Notes: generated by a model from the letters alone, not told the origin. A DNA stretch of 64,000 bases from Hippopus hippopus (GCA_946811185.2 OX328099.1:18503859-18567858), one strand, 5' to 3'; shown: positions 37,150 to 48,008, counted from the first letter of the stretch. Program-made: numbers and translations.

Positions 37150-37799
37150 GAGCCAAGCTCTGGCAAAAAGTGGGCATAATGCATCTACATGATGCATTAT
37201 ATAATAAGCAAGCCATCACATCAATATGGATCCATAAAATTCATTTTGTCCAACAACCAGTCGCATAATGAGGTAATACGGTCCTTGGACATGCATAAAA
37301 AAATAACAGTAAAAGCTTACACCCATGCCAGCCAGATTTAAATTATACCATTTAAAAGTATGGAAATTGTTGTGAAGATGACGATCAGTTAATGTACGGT
37401 CGGTCCAAGTAATAGTCGCCAGCAGAACAATTAATTCTCAAATCGGGTAAAAGGTGAACAGAAATAGTTTTTTAACTTAGTTTTAGAATTCATTTTTCTG
37501 CCAGCAGCAAACACATGGACCGACCATACAATAACAGATTACCATCGATACATTTGCATACTTTTAAATGGATTTAAATGCATTTTAACACCCGTATCGT
37601 TTACTTTTGGCAGCTATAGGATCTTTAAGCAAATGAATTTAAAAACATGAGAATACTTTTGACAATGTCATGTGGCTTCAATGGTAATAAGAGCTTAACC
37701 GTTTTTACCAGAAGAGAGAATTTCGGACTCGTCAAAATTGACGAGTTCGATACTTTTTGCAGATGCATTAAGCCCCCTTTTCATCAGAGCATGGCTCAA
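37150..37799 (+). mobile_element. Family C MITE split by family F and B sequence
   Basis: The left C part (about 37150-37328: GAGCCAAGCTCTGGCAAAAA to GGTCCTTGGACATGCATAAA) and right C part (about 37742-37799: GATACTTTTTGCAGATGCAT to GAGCATGGCTCA) are separated by a left-truncated family F element (37330-37628, ending TTTACTTTTGGCAGCTATAG) and a family B end fragment (CTTAACCGTTTTTACCAGAA, 37695-37740). Confidence 0.7.
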
Positions 37800-38490
37800 A
37801 TGTAATGTCGCGGCGATGGAACCCAATATTGTTTCTTAAGATCCAGACATGTGTTCTGACCACCCCTTATTCGCAAACTATGTGTGTTCAGGAAAAAATT
37901 CGCCCATCGAGCGAAACATCACAGAATGATGGTTTGGAATGTCTTGTTGAGCAAATCACCACGTTCACGGATCCGGGAGCCCATGCGAGCCTATAACTAC
38001 GGAATTGTCGCCGTTATCTTTTCCTTTTGCACATCTTTCTTTTTTAAATGGAACAAATGTGTTGATGTTACAGTTTTTTTTTTTTTTCATTTTTTCCACA
38101 AAAATGCACCCTATAATACCCCTGCTGTTCATGGCCTTGGGAAATAAGAGCAATTGCTTAAAACAAGCATTGGATATTTTTTCCACCTGTATTTTCCTTA
38201 CAGTTGAAAAACGACATTTTCCTTTCACATATATGTTTGTATTTTGTGTGGCGTGTCAATATAGTAAAGGATTACTGAAATGTTTAAGGCCGTAAAAATC
38301 TCTTGTCAAAAACTTAAAAAAAAAAAACATCACTGGAAAAAAATAATTACACATTTCTGTGGCCCACCAAAGTTCGTTCAATGAGTGCATGTTGCATTCT
38401 GGGATTTTTGTAAATGTAGACGACAAGAATCAAGGTTTTTACAAGGGATTTCTTTGTATTGATCTTTATCAAGCTGAGTGCAATAGTGTG
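37800..38490. other. Spacer, nothing recognised
   Basis: Several poly-A/poly-T runs. Overlapping short frames show no domain. Confidence 0.35.
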
Positions 38491-38494
38491 TGCT

Positions 38495-38575
38495 TTTGTG
38501 GCCGGTGTATATTAAGATCAGACTGCACAGAGCGCGCAGTCTGGGCTTTGATCAAAAGTGTCCAAAGTTTTTTTT
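38495..38575 (-). mobile_element. Family A fragment
   Basis: GGCCGGTGTATATTAAGATC, AGACTGCACAGAGCGCGCAG and TCTGGGCTTTGATC. Confidence 0.55.
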
Positions 38576-39140
38576 TAAGATATTCATGCCCAATCAAATT
38601 TTGACTTCGTAATATTTGTATACCGTACTACTGATTACATTCTCCCTATTTCATTACATTTTGGTCAAAGGGTTGATGACTAATGCAGTTTTTTTCCCTA
38701 AATTCTACATTAAAGGCATGAAGAAAAAAGAAACGCTGGAAGCTATCAAAAATCAAACACAAGTTGTATTCTTTAGATTCACTATAATAAAAACTTCCCT
38801 TCCTATTGACATTTTGTAGCAGAACTACAAGGAACCGTTCTTAACTTTGTCTAACAATAATTTATTTACTACCCGCAGATTATTCTTTCGTCATACAGAA
38901 CAGAACAGAATAGAACAACACTATTGAACGTGCACACAGTACATCCCAGAAGACATTTTTGAAATTTTTGTAGCTTGAGGAAAATACGTGGTATCATGAA
39001 GTTCCAGCTTTTGCTACAGTGTTTTCTTGCGTATTTATGCACATAAATCTTGAATTCTTGTCTGTCCGTATGCTTCAAGGATAGTTCTAAATCTGTGATT
39101 TGCAAATCTGCTGGCATTCAGAAACCAGTGAATTGTTTCC
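38576..39140. other. Spacer, nothing recognised
   Basis: No feature seen. Confidence 0.35.
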
Positions 39141-39142
39141 AC

Positions 39143-39345
39143 CCTTAACCTACTAAATAAGTCAACTGAAACCAATCCGATAATGAAAACCCAAATGCTG
39201 TTATTTCAAAGTTCGTTTTTTGTGGGAAATATCCCCTTATCGGACAGCATAGATCTAAGATCAGACTGCACGTTCTGTGCAGTCTGATCTTGATCTACAC
39301 TATCCGAAAAAGGTCTTTGATTTGCGCCTAGCAGTCTAAGGGTTA
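39143..39345 (+). mobile_element. Family A MITE
   Basis: CCCTTAACCTACTAAATAAG, CGGACAGCATAGATCTAAGA, perfect core, CTACACTATCCGAAAAAGGT and CTAGCAGTCTAAGGGTTAA. Confidence 0.85.
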
Positions 39346-39359
39346 AAGGAGAATGCCAC

Positions 39360-39560
39360 ACGCTTCTTAGAATGAAAAATCAGGATTCGTGTGTACAAAC
39401 CGTAACATATAAATTTACTCTTATTCACAAGATTTTTTCTTATTTGAAAGTATCACAATGATTGGTTACACGAAATAGTTTTAGCCAAACAGAAATTGTG
39501 TTACGTACTTAATCTAGAATAAGACTTAAAAGTGATCTAAAATGGCTGGTATATATATTG
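39360..39560. mobile_element. Family E MITE, degenerate
   Basis: TTTGAAAGTATCACAATGAT, TAGTTTTAGCCAAACAGAAA, TTGTGTTACGTACTTAATCT and AGAATAAGACTTAAAAG keep the family E layout. Confidence 0.5.
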
Positions 39561-39564
39561 GCCC

Positions 39565-39722
39565 AGGGTCCATAATTATCAACTGTTCTAAATATTGTTC
39601 TAAATCTGAATTCCAAGCTTAACCATTTAATTGGTTGAACGTTTTGTCTCAGCCAATCAGATGATTGGTACACTGATCGGAAATTAGGTTTAATTCCAGA
39701 CTGATCGGGAATACGGTCCAAT
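39565..39722. mobile_element. Family E MITE
   Basis: GGGTCCATAATTATCAACTG, TTCTAAATCTGAATTCC, CTCAGCCAATCAGATGATTG and GGGAATACGGTCC. Confidence 0.6.
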
Positions 39723-39804
39723 GAGTGCACACGGATATTCGTATATCGTCCTGAAATATAAAAAAAAAAAAGAATAAATTCAGAGGAATTCAGCTTTTTT
39801 CCAT

Positions 39805-40020
39805 AAAATCCCGAGTTTTAACGACCCTGAGAAAGGAGGCTTTTGAAAACATCGTGGAAAAAGGAGAAAATGCTGGTAATCAGCATTTTCTCCTTTTCCC
39901 ACAATGTTTTCTATCCTTTCAAAATACAATTTTCACCCTTTGTACCGCATTTTATCTATCATCTACAAATGCTTTGGATTTGGATAAGTTCAAAATTCTG
40001 GTTTTAGGAAAAGAGAGTTG
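39805..40020 (-). mobile_element. Family B MITE
   Basis: AAATCCCGAGTTTTAACGAC, near-perfect hairpin 39846-39912, then AAATGCTTTGGATTTGGATA and TTCAAAATTCTGGTTTTAGG. Confidence 0.82.
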
Positions 40021-40166
40021 GAACAAATGTAGATAACATTTTTTTTTACTATTCTGTAGCTGATCGAAAGTGTCGTCTGATTAAATTCTATAGAAGGATT
40101 AAACTGAAGGTGCGCTACTCTTGTACAGAGTAAACAAAACTGTTAATATTCTGATATAATCGAACC

Positions 40167-40412
40167 CACTTCTTGTTTAACCCGTTACAACAGGACAAGA
40201 TTTTAGAGCTATCCAAATTGAAAGCATTTGCAGACGACAATTTCATAGTGGCTCAAATAACGCATTTTTTTTTTTCTTTGATAGAGTACAAAACTTTGTG
40301 GGAAAAGGAGAAAATGCTGGTTACCAGCATTTTCTCCTTTTCCCACAATTTTTTTAAAAGGCTTCTTCCTCAGGGTCGCTAAAAGTCGTCATTGTGTTGT
40401 AAAAGGTTAACC
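40167..40412 (+). mobile_element. Family B MITE
   Basis: TTAACCCGTTACAACAGGAC, AAGCATTTGCAGACGACAAT, perfect hairpin around 40297-40350 and right end TGTTGTAAAAGGTTAA, which is shared with the next copy. Confidence 0.88.
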
Positions 40413-40632
40413 CGTTACCACATGACAAAATTTTGACCTCTGTCAGTAGCAAAAACGTTTGCAGAGGACAATTGAAATGTGGCTCAAACATTGTTAATCT
40501 GTCTTTAAAAAATGTTGGAATAGGCAAAAATGTCGGTTAGATCTACCAGCATTTTCTCCTCTTCCTACATTGTTTTCAAAAGGCTGCTTTACTAGTGCCG
40601 TAAATAGATGGGATTGTTAACCCGTGGGAATG
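40408..40632 (+). mobile_element. Family B MITE abutting the previous one
   Basis: TTAACCCGTTACCACATGAC, GCAGAGGACAATTGAAATGT, GTCGGTTAGATCTACCAGCA, TCCTCTTCCTACATTGTTTT and GATGGGATTGTTAACCCG. It shares the TTAA at 40408-40411 with its neighbour. Confidence 0.8.
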
Positions 40633-40664
40633 GGTGTTTTATGACTACAACAGTCAGTTGAGAA

Positions 40665-40760
40665 ACTGAAAAGTAGACGAAGATCAGACTGCACGACTAT
40701 TTGATTGATTGATTGAATGATTGATTGATTAATTTTAATTTTAATTTTAATTTTCACTAA
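40665..40760. repeat. Family A remnant plus simple repeat
   Basis: GAAGATCAGACTGCACGACT, then (GATT)n and (TTTTAA)n tracts. Confidence 0.55.
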
Positions 40761-40764
40761 ATAT

Positions 40765-40845
40765 GTGGAAAATCATTGTTTGAAAAGGAGAAATTGTTTT
40801 TTGAAGAAACTGCTCCTTTATTACCCACAATGCTTTCAGACGGAA
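40765..40845. repeat. Family B-like hairpin
   Basis: AATCATTGTTTGAAAAGGAG and CTGCTCCTTTATTACCCACA with the TGTT/TTGAAG loop. Confidence 0.5.
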
Positions 40846-41265
40846 ATCTAGAGCTGGGGTGTGAAAAGAATATTTCTTAAATAGATGGGTTTATGAGATA
40901 AAAAAGAGGGGAAATTTACATAATATTCAAATATACTTGGAAAAGAAATGTGCCAGTATGCAAAATAACGTAAACTTGACACTCGACAAAAATAACAGTA
41001 ATTTCATCAAATATGCAAGTTTAGAACTAAACAAGCGTGTTTATAAACATTTCGCGGAATGTGCGAATTAAGTTCGACGTATAAATAGTTCTCTTTTACC
41101 TCTTATAGCAAAAATTAAAACATGCTACTTGAACTCCATCCTGGGTTACCCAGGTAACGCAGATGCTCCCCTTTTTATTTACAAAATCCAACGTGACCAA
41201 TAAGGTTCGGCTTTTTGTTTCACGACTGTGTGACGAAGGGTAATTGAACCTATAGTCTTAAGCCA
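40846..41265. other. Spacer, nothing recognised
   Basis: No feature seen. Confidence 0.35.
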
Positions 41266-41269
41266 TGGT

Positions 41270-41995
41270 CACATTAACGGTCATGCACGTAGTTGTCCGA
41301 AGTTCATTTCAAACGAAGTTTTCCGTAGTGTTACTATGGTCAAGTAGGTTGAAGTACGTTCAAAGTAGGGTTTAACTTTGGCAAAAAGAGGGAACATAGA
41401 AAGTCTAAAATGGATTTAACTACGTGTAAGTACGGTCAACCTCATTCAACTGTGAGCAAAGTGGCTAGGGTTAACTAGGGTATCACTACGTCTAAATATG
41501 GGTAACTACGTTACGGTACGTATAAACTGCGTTCTTAGTACATGCAACTACGTTTAGTTAGTGTCAACTGCGTTAAGCTACAGTAAAACATTGTGGCTGC
41601 GCATGCTCAGTAAGGGTACGCGACAGTCTTTGTTCTTTTTGAAGTTGATAAGCCAGAAATTGCTGATCGCTTGTTCTGCCATGCCGCCTAGGAAGAAACG
41701 ATGTTCTCCCAAAACTACTGTCAACTGCAGTACACACTATGGTTAAGTAAGGTTAATTACAGTTAAGTAACGTTCAAACTACGGTCACAGTAGGGTCACA
41801 GCATCGTAGTTAACCGTAACCAATTGTTTAACATGTTCAAAAATTATGTACTTACTACGGGCAAATCATAAGTTCAAACTACGTTCATTACTACATCGAA
41901 CTACGGTCATCTACGTTTAATACATTCAACCAAGGCCAACTACGTTCATTCCCTACTACGGTTAACTACCCTCCAATGTAACCACGGTTTTATGG
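41270..41995. mobile_element. Element rich in ACTACG motifs with inverted ends
   Basis: About 725 bases with imperfect inverted ends (CCATGGTCACATTAACGGTC at the left; the complement of CCGTGGTTACATTGGAGGGT at the right) and more than 20 copies of an ACTACG(T/G)TCAA-like motif in both orientations. The motif-free centre (about 41595-41700) reads MPPRKKRCSPKTTVN from an ATG at 41681, resembling a basic protein start. No complete gene. Superfamily unknown. Confidence 0.65.
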
Positions 41996-42004
41996 CAAAA
42001 AGCC

Positions 42005-42092
42005 ACGTGATAGGAATTGTTTCGATGATGTTTATGTGGAAAAGCAGCCAAATGCTTTGAAAGAATGGCGTGCGCAGCATCCAAATAAGAAA
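42005..42092 (+). mobile_element. SINE body fragment
   Basis: CACGTGATAGGAATTGTTTC, GATGATGTTTATGTGGAAAA and GCAGCCAAATGCTTTGAAAG match the body of SINE type 1. Confidence 0.55.
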
Positions 42093-42800
42093 AATCAAAG
42101 CGTTGAAAGCACTGGTGTGGCATTTGTCAAGGAAGCCATTGTGTAGAATTAATAATTTGAAAAAAAAAGAGAAATATTATTCAAATATTAACTTGAAAAT
42201 CAACCTACTAAGCAAATTAATACCTCTTTTTTGGTAAGAGGGAGAGTACTGGTGCCAAAGATTGGATAATTTGTGTATTGGTGGTCTCCGTTTGATCATT
42301 CAGGAGGAGTCAGGAGTAATGTCCCTTGACGGTAGGATGCATGATGGGTAGAGAGAGAAACCATGTTAATATATCGAATAAAATTAAGTTTATACCTGAA
42401 AACCATGATTTTGAGATATCTTTAGCCGTCAACATTTAATTCCAAACATTACAATAAATATTTCGACCTGTAAATATTCATGCACAATCAAATGGAGTAG
42501 CGTGCAATCATGGGATGAACAAGCCCAGGGACGAACTGGCTTTGGAACAAACAAGCCCGGAACCAAAGCGGTCAGTAGACAAATTTTGTGTATATCATTG
42601 CGCCAATAGAAGGCTATGAGCGGACGAAGCTATTTTCAATCAAAAAGAAGTATTTCTACGATCGATGACCTAATCCAGTTTATTTCAATACGCCATTTCC
42701 AATTACATACCTGAGTGCTATTGAAAAACTCATTTGTCTGACAAAAAATGAGTTTAATTGGGTTTATTGAGATTTGTCGCTTACAAGTCTCACGGCCTAC
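42093..42800. other. Spacer, nothing recognised
   Basis: About 700 bases; no gene recognised. The pair ACAAGCCCAGGGACGAACTG / AAACAAGCCCGGAACC is a short local repeat. Confidence 0.35.
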
Positions 42801-42819
42801 CTGTTGAGGCTAAGATATT

Positions 42820-42908
42820 AGGGCTGGTAGGATAAGGTGCGCTACTGGACTTCGCGATTTCACTGAAAAAAATGTTGAAAACGACATAAAGCACCAAACA
42901 AACATACA
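42820..42908 (+). mobile_element. SINE tail fragment
   Basis: CTGGTAGGATAAGGTGCGCT and AATGTTGAAAACGACATAAA then CACCAAACAAACA; the 3' end shared by the SINEs here. Confidence 0.5.
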
Positions 42909-43009
42909 AAAATGCTAATAGAATGTGTCGGGTCTGTTTTTCTTTTCCTCTTTCAAACTTCTTTTCTGCATGTCTCGACCGAGGTATTTTTAAACCGTTC
43001 AGCGTAATA

Positions 43010-43105
43010 TGCGAAAAAAGTATTTGCGGACGGCTTACATCAAGATTAGACTGCACATAACGTGCAGTCTGATCTTGGTTCTATGTCTTCCGCTTGTTTC
43101 TTCTA
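43010..43105 (-). mobile_element. Family A MITE, core
   Basis: TTGCGGACGGCTTACATCAA, GACTGCACATAACGTGCAGT, TGATCTTGGTTCTATGTCTT and CCGCTTGTTTC. Confidence 0.7.
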
Positions 43106-43164
43106 TCAAGTAAGACAAAAAGTCTTTCTGAGTTTCAGCGGACTGTATTTCCAGCCGTCTACAG

Positions 43165-43556
43165 AGGTCAGGGTTCGTATTTACCAAACATTCTTAACCC
43201 TTAACCTTCTAAATAAGTTAAATGAAACTTTCCAGCCAATAGGAAAAACCAGAAAAGTGCTATTTCAAATTTATGTTTTGGAGAAAACATCTCTTTATCG
43301 GACAGTGTAGATCCAAGATCGTTCTGTGCAGTCTGATCTTGATCCGCAAAAGGTCATTGAGTCGTGTTTAGCAGCCTAAAGGTTAACAAACACTCTTAGT
43401 CTAATTATAAATTTTGAATGTATCACAACTCCTGATTGGCTAAACCATTTGGTTTAGCCACTCAGATGTTGTGTTACTTTCAAATTTAGAAAATTCTTAC
43501 GAAAAAGGCTAAGAATGTCCTTAACAGCAGTTCGTGAATAGTGACCTTGGTTTATA
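43165..43556. mobile_element. Family E MITE interrupted by family A
   Basis: Outer parts 43165-43195 (GGGTTCGTATTTACCAAACA) and 43387-43556 (CTGATTGGCTAAACCATTTG, GCCACTCAGATGTTGTGTTA, CAGTTCGTGAATAGTGACC) form one family E element split by the family A copy. Confidence 0.85.
43196..43387 (+). mobile_element. Family A MITE nested in family E
   Basis: TTAACCCTTAACCTTCTAAA at the left and GCAGCCTAAAGGTTAA at the right, with duplicated TTAA. The first palindrome arm is partly deleted (CCAAGATCGTTCTGTGCAGT). Confidence 0.88.
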
Positions 43557-43567
43557 TATTTGGCACT

Positions 43568-43915
43568 GAAAGAGTTAGACTATCGGACAGTGTGGAATTT
43601 TTTTTAATCAGGCTGCATTTTTCACACGTTCTGACAAACAAAGTCTATAAACATACCGTCAGTTGTTGTTTCTCAGGATGATAAGACATTTCGAAATTTT
43701 CAGAAACATTGGGAGATAAATTTTTTACTGCATTTCAAAGTTAAACGAAAATTTACTTTCAAAAGTACAAACCCAAATCTTGCGTTCTTTCCGTCGAAAA
43801 ATCTGACCATATCGGACAGGGTAGATCACAGACCAAAATGCACCTTTTGTGCAGTCTGATCTAGAACTAAACCGTTCACAAAGGCGCATTGAATCTTTCT
43901 AAGCAGCCCATGGGG
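43568..43915. mobile_element. Two family A remnants
   Basis: 43568-43640 has ATCGGACAGTGTGGAATTTT and a worn CAGGCTGCATTTTTCAC; 43795-43915 has ATATCGGACAGGGTAGATCA, TTTTGTGCAGTCTGATCTAG and TTTCTAAGCAGCCCATGG. Confidence 0.55.
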
Positions 43916-44260
43916 GGAACATATTCAATATGTCTACGAACTTTGGGACATTCCACACAAGCAGATTTTAGCTGTTTTACGCACAGATGACACTGCACAT
44001 TCTTATTGAATTTTAAAAGTTAAGTAGCTTTGTCAAGTGTTTGGAAGGATTGAGGGTGAAAAATCACAAGTGCACGTGTTATATCTAGATTTAAAATAGT
44101 AATCCTGTTTTGTTATGTTTAATAAACCTTTTGACAGGTCCCTAAAGTTTGGAAAGATAAGATAAATAAAGTTTATTTTTAGTATCTGTTTGACCGGCAC
44201 GTCTTGACAAGATATTTTACGAGTTCTGTTAAAACATTTGAATTTTCTGTATTCCTAATT
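43916..44260. other. Spacer, nothing recognised
   Basis: No feature seen. Confidence 0.3.
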
Positions 44261-44269
44261 AAAACAATG

Positions 44270-44385
44270 GACAAGGTTAGCAGAGAGGCAAGAGGACATA
44301 CTGATGGACGGAGTGGCAAAGGTACAGGCAGGGACACAGGTAGAGAGAGGGACAAACATACGGACACGGGGACAGACACAATATA
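44270..44385. repeat. Degenerate GGACA-type repeat
   Basis: Irregular GGACA and GGCA units. The Cys/Leu/Pro-rich and Thr/Gly-rich 'proteins' here come from this repeat. Confidence 0.7.
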
Positions 44386-44659
44386 ATATTAGAAGACAGA
44401 AAGGTTCTTTATGTACATGTATAACATTTTCTTTCGTAGATTCTTTCTGCGCCATAAAAACGGACTGCAGAAGCACGGATTTGATTTAGAAATTGTGCGT
44501 TTTAGAAACATTTTAAACGCATAACATACATAACCATAGTAACCCATGCAATGCACATTGCGGGCTCCAATCTTCTTCCGACTTGAAACATGTTATTTTG
44601 GGTAAAAAAAAAATTCAGAAATGTGTCAAAATGGCGCCAATTGTGCAGACGGTCAAATA

Positions 44660-44867
44660 ACAAGATCAGGGCCCGTATGCAACAGCCATTCTTGATAAAT
44701 TTCTTGGTCTAATTCTCACGATTTTTCCAAATTTGGAAGTAATGCTATTTCTGATTGGCTAAACAAATCTGTTTGGCCAATCAGAAATTGAATTACTTTC
44801 TAAACCCGGAATAACTCTGAGAATCACGCGGCAATGTAGAATGGTTGGTGAAGACGGGCCCAGGAGT
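44660..44867. mobile_element. Family E MITE
   Basis: GGGCCCGTATGCAACAGCCA, central palindrome CTGATTGGCTAAACAAATCT / GTTTGGCCAATCAG and right end TTGGTGAAGACGGGCCC. Confidence 0.85.
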
Positions 44868-45340
44868 GAATAAGAAATAATTTGCTCTTCGACCCGGGCT
44901 GAAATGCGAGAATTTTTTGTGTTGCACCAGTCAATCCACTAGGAGTTTGTGAACAGGTGCACTGACGGCTGCTAATTGACCTATATACAGTCGAATACCG
45001 CGTTAAACACCTCAACACCAACACACCCCTCCCCACATAAACTAAATTGTAAATGTTTTAATAACCAGTCATTATGTGACCAAGTGAACTTACTCAATAA
45101 CTCCAAAGCTATCCCATTCGATTAGCAATCTTTTTCTTACAAATGTTATGGCAATATTAATAATTGATAAATAAATATTTAGATATGTAATTGTTGTAGA
45201 TTATACGTCATGATACCACGGTCAGCATGAACTGTAGAGATTTTTTATCCCCCGGGATAGCAAATATTGTATGAATGTAGTGCAAATATTTAACTCTTCC
45301 ATTACAGCCATGTGACTGGTCAGTTAATCCATAGGCTACT
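44868..45340. other. Spacer, nothing recognised
   Basis: No feature seen. Confidence 0.35.
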
Positions 45341-45344
45341 AACT

Positions 45345-45820
45345 GTGACTCTTTGAGCTTTTAAGGACATAGTAGTTTCAGATCAGACTGCACAGAACGT
45401 GTCTACACTGTACGGTACGGTGTGATATTTTTGGGGAAAATACTTTTGACACGGCAATGCAAGACTCCCTGCACTTTTGCAAACATTGTAGTTCAAGATC
45501 AGACTGCACAGAACTTGCAATCTGATCTTTGATCTACGCTGACCGACACGGTGAAATGTTTGCGGCGAAAAGTGTTTTGATTTTAAAAATTATTGGGTTT
45601 TACTATCAGTTGGAAATTTTTATGTTATTTATTCAGCCGTTTAACTCTTCTTGTGCAAAAAATATAAACTCAACCTCTTTCAACTGATGAAAAAAAAAAT
45701 CCACTCAAGCGGACGGTATAGATCCAAGATCAGACTGCACGTTTTGTGCAGTCTGATCTTGATCTATGCAGCCCGCAAAAGCCCCTTGCGGTTTCCTCCT
45801 ATGTCACCTAAAGGGTCAAA
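45345..45820. mobile_element. Cluster of three family A copies
   Basis: 45345-45425: TCAGATCAGACTGCACAGAA then TGTCTACACTGTACGG. 45480-45650: GTTCAAGATCAGACTGCACA, TGATCTTTGATCTACGCTGA, CCGACACGGTGAAATG and TTATTCAGCCGTTTAA. 45705-45815: AAGCGGACGGTATAGATCCA, perfect core GATCAGACTGCACGTTTTGT and CACCTAAAGGGTCAAAG. Confidence 0.75.
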
Positions 45821-45839
45821 GGTTAAATGTATGTCTATG

Positions 45840-45970
45840 GTCGTATTCATAAACCATTCTAATTTTAGTTTTGATTCGTCATTCCATTCCATGCCTTCTG
45901 ATTGGCTTGGACGTTACGTTCCACCCAATCATATGTCTTGCAATTTTGTATTTACACAAATCGTGATTTT
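45840..45970. mobile_element. Family E MITE, truncated
   Basis: GGTCGTATTCATAAACCATT, CTTCTGATTGGCTTGGACGT and TCCACCCAATCATATG; right end missing. Confidence 0.55.
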
Positions 45971-46660
45971 AGGGCCACTACTCCTTCTAAGGTCCAAGAT
46001 CAAACATCATGGTCGAAGCAAATGTTAAGCGGTAAGAGAGGTCGAGTCCTGTAGAGTCAGTAAAATCTAAATGGCATTTATTGTTTATCGCAAAAATAAT
46101 TTCATTTACAGCAATTCACCCTCAATCACAGTTATGGTGACAAGGCACTCTCAAGTGCTTCCTGGACACACCTGTCAAAAGTATTCTGATTTCAAAAATT
46201 GAAACTTAGCTATTTTGCTGAAAAGTTTAATCAGAGAAAATGGAAGAAAAAGTCTAAAAAGTGTTTCTGTCATTTTACTTGATGGTTTGTGTGGAAGCTT
46301 GGGGCAAGTTGTTTATTTCTCGAGGAACTATTTTGTGCCTGTGACCACATATAGGAACATGGTCTACAACCAGGAATTACCTTTTCCACCATGATTTTCG
46401 AGAATAGTTGTTTTTAGGTAGGAAAAGTTAAAAGAAAAAAACGTTATCGGTTGAGGTGCCATTTTTCCAAGCTTCTTGTGTGTTTGCCAATGAAAGCATA
46501 GCAAAGGGTCAAAGATACTGACTTTTACCCTATTTTCAAAGTAGCGAAAAACCATTGGTACGATACCCAAAGATAGTAGCCTAGACCCGAGCACAATGGT
46601 TAAGTTTTACCCATGCACCTGGAACGTATATCAGTTCGTCATAAGTGAAAGTAGAGCCTA
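45971..46660. other. Spacer, nothing recognised
   Basis: About 690 bases without a recognised gene or repeat. Confidence 0.35.
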
Positions 46661-46667
46661 TATTGGG

Positions 46668-47110
46668 CATGTTAGTCCTTAGGCTGCTACTCGCAACTCA
46701 ATGAGCATTTGCTGACAGTACTTATCGAGATCAGACCGCACACAACGTGCAGAGTATTGGAGGCCGCGCATTTGCAGACCTTAGCATTATTTTTACGGAA
46801 ATGTAGCCTTATACCGTTTGCATAGTATGGCAATGGCACACTACAGTCTGGAAAATTAGTTGGTTTTTTACCAGTGCTAAATGTATTGACACGTGTATTT
46901 CAGAGCTTGGTTATGGTAGATCCCATGTAAAAGTACATTTTCCTATGACAGAAGATACCATGTCATCGCTGTTCCTGAGCTGATTTTTGCCAGATTATTT
47001 CATTAAATGGGACAGAATAGATCCAAGATCAGACTGCACGTTTTGTGTAGTCTGATCTCGATCTACACTGTCCAATCAGGTTTATGATATCGGCCTTTCC
47101 ATGTTAAGAG
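46668..47110. mobile_element. Two family A remnants with spacer
   Basis: 46668-46755: CCTTAGGCTGCTACTCGCAA, ATCGAGATCAGACCGCACAC. 46995-47110: GGGACAGAATAGATCCAAGA, CAGACTGCACGTTTTGTGTA and TCGATCTACACTGTCCAATC. The part between them is unrecognised. Confidence 0.6.
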
Positions 47111-47189
47111 TTGATGGTAAAATAAATAACATACACCCAGTGAACCCGACAACCTTGTGTCTATCCGTTCATCTCTTTCAGCGCCAAAT

Positions 47190-47385
47190 TTCTACACTCT
47201 GCCTGCTTCAACAGCTAAAAATACAATCCACTGAAACTTAGAAAGATTTTTTTACCCTAAAGCCGAACTAAACAAGCGGACAGCATAGATCAAAGATCAG
47301 ACTGCACGTTCTGTGCAGTCTGATCTTGATCTATGCTGTCCGCACAAGCCCTTGTATTCGCCAATGGGGAAAGGGTTTAAAAATA
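47190..47385 (+). mobile_element. Family A MITE, AAACAAGCGGAC subtype
   Basis: TTTCAGCGCCAAATTTCTAC, TGAAACTTAGAAAGATTTTT, AACAAGCGGACAGCATAGAT, perfect core palindrome, TGCTGTCCGCACAAGCCCTT and GGGAAAGGGTTTAA. Same subtype as 2553 and 31200. Confidence 0.8.
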
Positions 47386-47573
47386 GCTACCTTCAATGTG
47401 TTACTTAGTTCAAGTGAACCATAATGATTCAATAATCCTATTCAAATTTGACATCTGATTTCGATCTGTTGTCGGTATATATCCCTTTCTCCATGTAAGC
47501 AGATATTTTCGAAAGGTAGTCAAAAGAGTCAATAGGGAAAAATCGAAGTAGATCCATGTAAATCTCGGGGTCA

Positions 47574-47757
47574 GGGTACGTATTCACCAACCATTCTAAG
47601 TCTTATTCTATATTTAGAAAGTAGGACAACTTCTGATTGGCTAGACCCTATGGTTTAGCAAATCAGAAATAGTGTTACTTTCAAATTTACAAAAGTCTTG
47701 AAAAAAAAAAAAGACTAGGAATGTTCTGAAGAATGGTTGATGAATAGTGACCCGGAT
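47574..47757. mobile_element. Family E MITE, full length
   Basis: GGGTACGTATTCACCAACCA, TTCTGATTGGCTAGACCCTA / GGTTTAGCAAATCAG and GGTTGATGAATAGTGACCC. Confidence 0.85.
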
Positions 47758-47850
47758 GTATGAGGAAAAAATAGTTCGGCATATACTAGTAACGCGCTGT
47801 CTTGGACATGTAGGCAGTTGCTGACTTTCTGTTTCCGCATATATATAGAG

Positions 47851-48008
47851 TTTATTTCATCAGCTTGTGGTTAATATAGGGAAATATTTGCCGAAAAAGG
47901 GAAAGGTATGCGAAAATAACGAGTGCCGTAAGGCACGAGTTATTTTCGCGGACCTTTCCCTTTTGAGGCAAATATTTTCCCATATTAACCACAAGCTGAT
48001 GAAATAAA
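47851..48008. repeat. Long imperfect palindrome (family H)
   Basis: Arms of 77 bases (47851-47927, 47932-48008) starting TTTATTTCATCAGCTTGTGG around a GTAA loop with GTGCC/GGCAC at the stem top. Only a few mismatches. Confidence 0.9.

Noticed and set aside
40167..40632. Rho-independent-type terminators (strong hairpins)
   Set aside because: The hairpins are cores of eukaryotic MITE family B with terminal repeats; no bacterial context.
44179..44476. Cys/Pro/Leu-rich frames resembling a secreted peptide
   Set aside because: Derived from a degenerate GGACA repeat, present on both strands.
45651..46028. 125-codon frame
   Set aside because: Most of it is family A core and a family E fragment read through.
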